Source: Pseudomonadota bacterium
GTDB taxonomy: Bacteria; Pseudomonadota; Gammaproteobacteria; Burkholderiales; Thiobacillaceae
Length of the DNA: 6,010 nt
Direction of reading: 5' to 3'
Assembly: GCA_021821425.1 (NCBI GenBank)
Contig: JAKACL010000184.1
Span: 1-6,010, forward strand
Positions within the stretch are counted from its first letter, which is position 1, and each line of letters begins with the position of its first letter. The translations under genes were made by a program, and so were the position numbers. Under the pieces are notes generated by a model. That model was not told the origin of the DNA. It searched no databases and worked only from the letters and a program-made list of their open reading frames with translations. Positions 1 to 4,600 of this stretch are shown here, piece after piece.

Positions 1-522
1 ATGCGCGACACCCAGCTGGCGATCGAACTGATCGAAGTCGGCGCCCGTCCGCAAGTCCTGGAATCCGAAACCACGCTGTCGCGCGAACGGCTGCTCAAGC
101 TGTACAAGGAAGTGAAGGGCGTGTCGCCGCCCAAGGGCATGCTGCCGTTCTCGACCGACTGGTTCCTGACCTGGCTGCCCAACGTGCATTCCTCGCTGTT
201 CATCAACATCCACCGCTACATCACCCGAAACAGCGACTGCAGCGGCATCGAAGCCGTGCTGAAGAGCTATCGCCTGTACCAGGAATACCTGCACACCAAT
301 CAGATCGAGGCGGTGTTGAGCTTCACCCGCGCCTGGACGCTGAACCGTTTCTTCGAAAGCCGCATGCTCGAAACCGCCTGCTGCAGCGACTGCGGCGGCC
401 ATTTCGTGGTGCACCCGGACGACCTGCACGACCAATATGTCTGCGGCCTGTGCAACATGCCCGCGCGCGCCGGCAAAACGCGCAAGGCCAAGGCCGCGGC
501 CGAGCTCAGCGCCGCCGCCTGA
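1..522 (+). CDS. flhC: Flagellar transcriptional regulator FlhC (possibly 5'-partial)
   Basis: FlhC pairs with FlhD as the FlhD4C2 activator that turns on class II flagellar genes through the sigma-70 polymerase in the cytoplasm. The 173-aa product carries the family core, including LESET (20-24), LYKE (34-37), PPKGMLPFSTDWF (43-55) and TRAWTL (109-114). Two CxxC pairs, C128/C131 and C148/C151, match the four zinc-binding cysteines of E. coli FlhC with the same 20-residue spacing between pairs. Against E. coli FlhC (192 aa) the protein is about nine residues short at the N-terminus, and the C-terminal tail is short and alanine-rich. The ATG is the very first base of the window, so no ribosome binding site can be seen: the true start may lie upstream and this ATG may be an internal Met. 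FlhD would be expected just upstream. Identity is near certain; the start is not. Confidence 0.96.
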   Translation: MRDTQLAIELIEVGARPQVLESETTLSRERLLKLYKEVKGVSPPKGMLPFSTDWFLTWLPNVHSSLFINIHRYITRNSDCSGIEAVLKSYRLYQEYLHTNQIEAVLSFTRAWTLNRFFESRMLETACCSDCGGHFVVHPDDLHDQYVCGLCNMPARAGKTRKAKAAAELSAAA

Positions 523-544
523 GCGTACGGTCCGGCCGTCGGGA

Positions 545-1315
545 ATGACGCGCCTGCCGGTTGCGCTCCAGTCTCTCCTTATCCAGTGCGCCGCTTTCCT
601 CCTGGCGTTGCTGTTCAACGGCCTGATCCAGGCCGTTTTTTTATTTTCGCCCGCGCTGTGGCAACTGGCCCTCGTCCAGGGCGCGCTGGCGGCCTGGCTC
701 AGCCATTACTGGCATCAGCCGGTCTGGTGGCGTCCGCTGCATGCCGGATTTCTCCCCGTTGTCCTCGCTGCCTTGCAGCTGGAGCTGCCTGCCGGGGCCT
801 ACCTGTCGGCCTTCCTGCTGTTGCTGCTGTTCTACTGGAGCAGTTACCGCACCCGTGTTCCCCTTTATCTGTCCGATCGCAAGGCCTGGCAGGCGCTGGC
901 GGCACAGTTGCCGGAGAGCGGCCCGTTCCGCCTGGTCGACCTCGGCAGCGGCTTCGGCGGCGTGCTGTTTCATCTGGAGGCGCGTTTTCCGCAGGGACAG
1001 TTCAGCGGCGTCGAGATCGCGCCCGCGCCGTGGCTGATCAGCCGGCTGCGCGCACGCCTCAGGCACAGCCGGGTCGATTTGATACGCCGCGACTACGCGC
1101 ATCTCGACCTGGGCGCGTTCGACATCGTGTTCGCTTTTCTGTCGCCTGCGGCAATGCCGGATCTGTGGCAGCAGGCCGAGCGCCAGATGCGCCCCGGCAG
1201 CCTGTTCGTCAGCCTGTCCTTCGGCATCGACGCCCGTCCACCCGACCGAGTAATCCCGCTGGCCGAGGGCGAGCGGCACACCCTTTACGCATGGCGCATG
1301 CAGGGCAGCGGTTGA
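545..1315 (+). CDS. Membrane-anchored class I SAM-dependent methyltransferase, FAM173-like
   Basis: The 256-aa product has a hydrophobic N-terminal third with about three to four likely membrane segments (near 8-34, 37-53, 68-79 and 84-98), then a Rossmann methyltransferase domain. Visible SAM-binding features are motif I VDLGSGFGG (131-139), the acidic end of strand 2 in GVEI (E157), FDIVFAFL with D193 (192-199), and MRPGSLFVSLSF (215-226). The order membrane segment, short linker, VDLGSG, E-x4-W, then FDIVFAFLSPAAMPDL resembles the FAM173 family (ANTKMT/ATPSCKMT), which methylates lysines of membrane proteins; this assignment comes from recalled motif wording and is an inference. The usual acidic residue in GSGDG is Phe here. 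The substrate is unknown. It starts 22 bp after flhC and probably shares its transcript. ATG 545 is preferred because an in-frame ATG at 437 would add a Pro/Arg-rich stretch encoded inside flhC. Neither start has a good ribosome binding site, so translation may be coupled to flhC. Confidence 0.85.
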   Translation: MTRLPVALQSLLIQCAAFLLALLFNGLIQAVFLFSPALWQLALVQGALAAWLSHYWHQPVWWRPLHAGFLPVVLAALQLELPAGAYLSAFLLLLLFYWSSYRTRVPLYLSDRKAWQALAAQLPESGPFRLVDLGSGFGGVLFHLEARFPQGQFSGVEIAPAPWLISRLRARLRHSRVDLIRRDYAHLDLGAFDIVFAFLSPAAMPDLWQQAERQMRPGSLFVSLSFGIDARPPDRVIPLAEGERHTLYAWRMQGSG

Positions 1316-1334
1316 ATTTACCGGCGCCGCGCCA

Positions 1335-1361
1335 TCAAGTTTCGTGCGATCTGGTCGAATT
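1335..1361 (+). promoter_or_regulatory. Candidate sigma-28 (FliA) promoter for motAB
   Basis: TCAAGTTT (1335-1342), an 11-base spacer and GTCGAATT (1354-1361) compare with the enterobacterial sigma-28 consensus TAAAGTTT-N11-GCCGATAA. The -35 half matches 7 of 8 positions, the -10 half 4 of 8, and the spacing is exact. The predicted start is near 1368, giving a leader of about 80 nt before motA. E. coli motA is a class III gene read from a sigma-28 promoter, which makes the position plausible. The weak -10 half is the main doubt, since chance matches of this quality occur. Confidence 0.42.
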
Positions 1362-1390
1362 CATCCCTGAGTACTCTCGCTTCAAATACT

Positions 1391-1422
1391 CGGGGCCGGA
1401 CCGCACGATGGTGTCCGCCCCG
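1391..1422 (+). promoter_or_regulatory. GC-rich stem-loop in the motA leader
   Basis: CGGGGC (1391-1396) pairs with GCCCCG (1417-1422) and GGAC (1398-1401) with GTCC (1413-1416). This makes a 10-bp stem with one bulged C (1397) and an 11-nt loop. It ends 12 nt before the ribosome binding site of motA. No T-run follows, so it does not look like an intrinsic terminator. It could stabilise the mRNA or tune motA translation. In GC-rich DNA a chance hairpin cannot be excluded. Confidence 0.4.
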
Positions 1423-1434
1423 GCCGACTTAAGT

Positions 1435-1440
1435 AAAGGA
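1435..1440 (+). promoter_or_regulatory. Ribosome binding site of motA
   Basis: AAAGGA lies 10 nt upstream of the GTG at 1451. It supports this GTG as the start although no ATG is available nearby. Starting here gives a protein whose key residues fall at exactly the same numbers as in E. coli MotA. Confidence 0.7.
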
Positions 1441-1450
1441 ATAGACAGTT

Positions 1451-2311
1451 GTGTTAGTTATCGGCGGGTATATTACGGTTCTGCTGTGCGTGTTTGGCGG
1501 CTATGCGCTGGCGGGGGGCTATCTGGCGGCCTTGTGGCACCCGATCGAGCTCATCATCATCGGGGGCGGCGCGATCGGCGCTTTTTTGGTGGCCAACAAC
1601 AGCAAGGCCATCAAGGCCACCCTGCACGCCTTGCCCACGCTCCTCAAGGGATCCAAATACAATCGGGCGCTCTACATGGACGTGCTCGCGCTGCTGTACG
1701 AGCTGCTGACCAAGATCCGCAAGGAAGGCCTGATGTCGATCGAGGCCGATGTCGATGCGCCGGAGAGCAGCCCGCTGTTCGCCAAGTACCCGGCTATTCT
1801 GGCCGACCACCACATCATCGAATTTCTCACCGACTACCTGCGCCTGATGGTCAGCGGCAGCATGAACGCCTTCGAAATCGAGAACCTGATGGACAACGAG
1901 ATCGAGACCCACCACCAGGAAGGCGAGATTCCCGTACACAGCGTGAGCAAGCTGGGCGACGGCCTGCCGGCGTTCGGCATCGTGGCGGCGGTGATGGGTG
2001 TGGTGAAAACCATGGGCTCGGTCGGCCTGCCGCCCGCCGAGCTGGGCATCCTGATCGGCGCGGCCCTGACCGGCACCTTCATCGGCATCCTGCTGGCGTA
2101 TGGCTTCGTCAGCCCGCTCGCCAACCTGATGGAGCAAAAGCTGCACGAATCGACCAAGATGTTCCAGTGCATCAAGGTCACGCTCCTGGCCAGCATCAAC
2201 GGCTACGCGCCGGCGATCGCCGTCGAGTTCGGCCGCAAGGTGCTGTTCTCGACCGAGCGGCCGTCCTTCAGCGAACTGGAAACGCATGTGAAAGGCGCGA
2301 AATCGCGCTGA
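1451..2311 (+). CDS. motA: Flagellar motor stator protein MotA
   Basis: MotA and MotB form the inner-membrane proton channel that pushes on the rotor protein FliG. The 286-aa product aligns along its length with E. coli MotA (295 aa). Two N-terminal membrane helices (about 1-21 and 34-50) are followed by a large cytoplasmic loop and two further helices (about 171-190 and 200-222). The residues known to be critical in E. coli are present at the same numbers: R90 and E98, which contact FliG, and the channel prolines P173 (in LPAFGIVAAVMGVV) and P222 (in YGFVSPL). ELIIIGGGAIG and NGYAPAIAVEFGRK are also typical. Translation starts at GTG. A candidate sigma-28 promoter and leader hairpin lie upstream, and motB follows after 44 bp, presumably on the same transcript. 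The short C-terminus ends soon after the ERPSFSELE motif. Confidence 0.98.
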   Translation: MLVIGGYITVLLCVFGGYALAGGYLAALWHPIELIIIGGGAIGAFLVANNSKAIKATLHALPTLLKGSKYNRALYMDVLALLYELLTKIRKEGLMSIEADVDAPESSPLFAKYPAILADHHIIEFLTDYLRLMVSGSMNAFEIENLMDNEIETHHQEGEIPVHSVSKLGDGLPAFGIVAAVMGVVKTMGSVGLPPAELGILIGAALTGTFIGILLAYGFVSPLANLMEQKLHESTKMFQCIKVTLLASINGYAPAIAVEFGRKVLFSTERPSFSELETHVKGAKSR

Positions 2312-2313
2312 CC

Positions 2314-2328
2314 GCGGCGTTGCGCCGC
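2314..2328 (+). other. Short perfect hairpin between motA and motB
   Basis: GCGGCG (2314-2319) and CGCCGC (2323-2328) form a perfect 6-bp inverted repeat around a TTG loop, starting two bases after the motA stop. No T-run follows, so it is not a convincing terminator. It may influence relative motA and motB expression or mRNA stability, or be a by-product of high GC. Confidence 0.3.
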
Positions 2329-2355
2329 ACGCATTCCGCTATCGCGTAAGCCCCC

Positions 2356-3291
2356 ATGAGCGAGCAAAAACCCCCCATCATCATCAAACGCATCAAGAAA
2401 GGCGGTGGCGGCCATCACGGGGGCGCCTGGAAGATCGCCTATGCCGACTTCGTGACGGCGATGATGGCCTTCTTCCTGCTGATGTGGCTGCTGGGCTCGA
2501 CCGCCAAGGGCGATCTCGAAGGCATTGCCGAGTATTTCAAGACCCCGCTCAAGGTCGCCATGCAAGGCGGCTCGGGCAGCGGCGACAGCTCCAGCGTGAT
2601 TAAGGGCGGCGGCATCGACATCACGCGCCAGTCCGGACAGGTCAAGAAAGGCGAGACCCAACCCGAGAAAAAAACCTTCAACCTGAAGGCGGCCAAAGCC
2701 GAGCTCGAACGGGTCGAGAAGGAAAACCTCAAGCAGCTGAAAAAGAGCCTGGAGAAGGCGATCGACGCCAACCCTACGCTGCGCCAATTCAAGCGCCAGC
2801 TGCTGATCGACATCACCAGCGAAGGCCTGCGCATCCAGATCGTCGACGAGCAGAACCGGCCGATGTTCAATGTCGCCAGCGCCGAGCTGCAGCCCTACAC
2901 CAAGATCATTCTGCGCGAGATCGGCCCGCTGCTGAACGACGTGCAGAACCGAGTCAGCCTGTCAGGGCACACCGACGCCACGCCCTATGCCAACCGCGAA
3001 CGCGGCTACAGCAACTGGGAACTGTCGGCCGACCGCGCCAATGCCTCGCGCCGCGAACTGGTCGCGGGCGGCATGGACGATGCAAAAATGCTGCGCGTGG
3101 TCGGTCTCGCTTCATCGGTTCCCTTCGGCAGCGCCCAGCCGCTGGATCCGGTCAACCGCCGCATCAGCATCATCGTGATGAACAAGCGTACCGAGGAGGC
3201 CATCACCCGGGAGGCCTCCGGTGTCAGCGACCCGGCCGGGACCGAAGCCGAGACCACTCAAACGCCTGCCGCTGACACCGCAGCGCGTTGA
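2356..3291 (+). CDS. motB: Flagellar motor stator protein MotB
   Basis: MotB is the peptidoglycan-anchored half of the stator. The 311-aa product (E. coli MotB: 308) has a short basic cytoplasmic N-terminus (IIIKRIKKGGGGHHGG, 8-23) and a single membrane helix YADFVTAMMAFFLLMWLL (29-46) carrying the proton-binding aspartate D31, equivalent to E. coli D32. Residues about 52-65 (GDLEGIAEYFKTPL) fit the plug segment that closes unassembled stators. A charged, probably helical periplasmic linker (about 95-140) leads to an OmpA/MotB domain with LSGHTDATPY (202-211), NWELSADRANASRREL (220-235) and NRRISI (267-272), which bind peptidoglycan. The tail from about 280 is acidic, low-complexity and likely disordered. 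The ribosome binding site is weak (GTAAG at 2346-2350), which suggests coupling to motA. Confidence 0.98.
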   Translation: MSEQKPPIIIKRIKKGGGGHHGGAWKIAYADFVTAMMAFFLLMWLLGSTAKGDLEGIAEYFKTPLKVAMQGGSGSGDSSSVIKGGGIDITRQSGQVKKGETQPEKKTFNLKAAKAELERVEKENLKQLKKSLEKAIDANPTLRQFKRQLLIDITSEGLRIQIVDEQNRPMFNVASAELQPYTKIILREIGPLLNDVQNRVSLSGHTDATPYANRERGYSNWELSADRANASRRELVAGGMDDAKMLRVVGLASSVPFGSAQPLDPVNRRISIIVMNKRTEEAITREASGVSDPAGTEAETTQTPAADTAAR

Positions 3292-3302
3292 TCCCCGCGC
3301 CG

Positions 3303-3345
3303 CTGGCGTGAAATAGCAGGCCAAATCCACCCTTATTCCCCTGAT
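3303..3345 (+). promoter_or_regulatory. Candidate FlhD4C2 box upstream of flhBA
   Basis: The E. coli FlhDC box is AATGGCAGAAATAGCG, 10-12 bases, then its inverse. Here GAAATAGC (3310-3317) matches the 8-base heart of the first half exactly. The full 16-base half (3303-3318) matches at about 9 positions, and the second half (3330-3345, 11-base spacer) at about 8. A -10-like AATAAT follows at 3366-3371, placing the box at roughly -75 to -33, where FlhDC sites usually lie. flhBA is a class II operon in E. coli, and this cluster encodes FlhC. The match outside GAAATAGC is weak. Confidence 0.33.
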
Positions 3346-3365
3346 CGTCAGCGTTTCGCCTGACC

Positions 3366-3371
3366 AATAAT
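3366..3371 (+). promoter_or_regulatory. Candidate -10 element of the flhBA promoter
   Basis: AATAAT matches the sigma-70 -10 consensus TATAAT at 5 of 6 positions in a locally AT-richer stretch, about 70 bp before the flhB start. There is no good -35 at the proper distance, which is typical of activator-dependent class II flagellar promoters. It is a short motif and could be chance. Confidence 0.33.
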
Positions 3372-3425
3372 TCAGCTTAAGAAAACCCGTCTCTCGCTTC
3401 CACGCGGGACAGGGTTCCCTCCAAC

Positions 3426-3432
3426 AGGTGAG
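3426..3432 (+). promoter_or_regulatory. Ribosome binding site deciding the flhB start
   Basis: AGGTGAG sits 7 nt before the ATG at 3440. A GTG at 3428 in the same frame would add four residues, but it lies inside this motif, so ATG 3440 is the better start. Confidence 0.7.
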
Positions 3433-3439
3433 AACCGGG

Positions 3440-4600
3440 ATGGCTGAAGAGCAAAACGATCAGGAAAAGACGGAATCAGCGTCGCCACAAAAGCTGGAAA
3501 AGGCGCGCGAGGAAGGTCAGGTTATCCAGTCGCGCGAACTGAGCACGTTTGTCGTGCTGATGGCAAGCGGGTCCGCCCTGTGGATCATGGCCAACGGACT
3601 GGGGCAGACCCTGACGCACATCATGCGCGACGGCCTGAATTTCGAGCCCGGCATTGCGCGCGACACGTCGCATGTGATGGCACAGCTGTCGAACCTTTTT
3701 TTTGAAGCGGCGTTTGCACTGGCCCCGTTTTTCCTGCTGGTGGTTTTCGCTACCGTGATTACACCGCTGCTGCTGCGCGGCTGGTTGTTCAGCACCAAGG
3801 CCTTGATGCCGAAATTCAATCGTCTGAACCCGGCATCGGGCATCAAGCGCATGTTCTCGAGCCAGGGCCTGGTCGAGCTGGTCAAGGCCCTGGCCAAGGT
3901 CGGACTATTGGGCGGCGTCGCCGTGTGGCTGATCTGGATCAACGTCGAATCCGTCTTCTCGCTCAGCATGGAGTCGCCCCTGCAGGCCATCCAGCACATG
4001 GGCGATCTGATTGGCAAGATCTTCCTGCTGGTCTCGGGGGCGATGGTGTTCGTCGTCATGATCGACCTGCCGTTCCAGATCTGGACGCACTTCAAGAAGC
4101 TCAGGATGAGCAAGGAAGAACTGCGCCGCGAGGCCAAGGAATCCGAGGGCGACCCGCACCTGAAAGCGCGTGTCCGCGCCCAGCAGCGCGAAATGGCCCG
4201 CCGCCGCATGATGTCCGAGATTCCCACCGCCGATGTGGTGGTGACCAACCCGACCCATTACGCGGTCGCGCTCAAGTACACCGAAGGCAAGATGGGCGCA
4301 CCGCGTGTGGTGGCCAAGGGTGCCGACCTCGTCGCCGCGCGCATCCGCGAGCTGGCCGCCGAACACAGGATCCCGATGCTGGAGGCGCCACCGCTGGCGC
4401 GCGCGCTATTCCGCCATACTGAAATCGGCAACGAAATCCCGGCCACCCTCTACGCAGCGGTGGCCGAAGTGCTGGCCTACGTGTTCCAGTTGCGCCATTA
4501 CCAGCAGGGGGGCGGCGCCTATCCCGACGCGCCGACCGCGCTGCCGGTGCCTCCCGAACTTGATCCGCTGCAGGCGGCTGAACTGGGTGCCACGGCATGA
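3440..4600 (+). CDS. flhB: Flagellar type III export protein FlhB
   Basis: FlhB is part of the flagellar export gate and switches secretion from rod/hook to filament substrates. The 386-aa product (Salmonella FlhB: 383) has the conserved N-terminal motif TESASPQKLEKAREEGQV (11-28) and SRELS (31-35). Four membrane regions follow (about 33-53, 87-113, 143-168, 187-212), then a charged cytoplasmic linker (about 213-265) with KEELRREAKESEGDP. The C-terminal domain holds the NPTH autocleavage site at N270-P271-T272-H273, where the protein should cut itself after N270. Downstream residues (HYAVALKY, RVVAKGADLVAARIRELA, IPMLEAPPLARALF) are typical of the cleaved domain. The tail after about 357 is Gly/Pro-rich and variable in the family. 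The stop overlaps the flhA start as ATGA, so the two are translationally coupled. A candidate FlhD4C2 site lies upstream. Confidence 0.98.
   Translation: MAEEQNDQEKTESASPQKLEKAREEGQVIQSRELSTFVVLMASGSALWIMANGLGQTLTHIMRDGLNFEPGIARDTSHVMAQLSNLFFEAAFALAPFFLLVVFATVITPLLLRGWLFSTKALMPKFNRLNPASGIKRMFSSQGLVELVKALAKVGLLGGVAVWLIWINVESVFSLSMESPLQAIQHMGDLIGKIFLLVSGAMVFVVMIDLPFQIWTHFKKLRMSKEELRREAKESEGDPHLKARVRAQQREMARRRMMSEIPTADVVVTNPTHYAVALKYTEGKMGAPRVVAKGADLVAARIRELAAEHRIPMLEAPPLARALFRHTEIGNEIPATLYAAVAEVLAYVFQLRHYQQGGGAYPDAPTALPVPPELDPLQAAELGATA

Noticed and set aside
527..539. Small inverted repeat ACGG/CCGT after flhC
   Set aside because: A stem of only 4 bp without a T-run is expected by chance in this composition.
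437..544. Upstream ATG extending the methyltransferase by 36 residues
   Set aside because: The extension is Pro/Arg/Ala-rich, lies inside flhC in another frame, has no ribosome binding site, and would place a disordered basic stretch before the first membrane segment.
1454..2287. 277-codon open frame on the - strand
   Set aside because: It is antisense to motA, with no recognisable domain and a biased composition (Gln, His, Arg, Asp).
2314..2328. Intrinsic terminator between motA and motB
   Set aside because: The hairpin has only 6 bp and no T-run; termination here would split the motAB operon.
586..2349. Long open frame of 587 codons on the + strand
   Set aside because: It overlaps the methyltransferase and motA in another frame, and its translation is Arg/Pro/Ala-rich low-complexity sequence typical of a GC-rich shadow frame.
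3304..3318. Sigma-54-like motif (TGGC...GC) upstream of flhB
   Set aside because: The GG and GC elements are separated by 9 bases instead of the required 10, and the -12 element lacks TTGC. Clusters with FlhDC normally do not use sigma-54 for flhBA.
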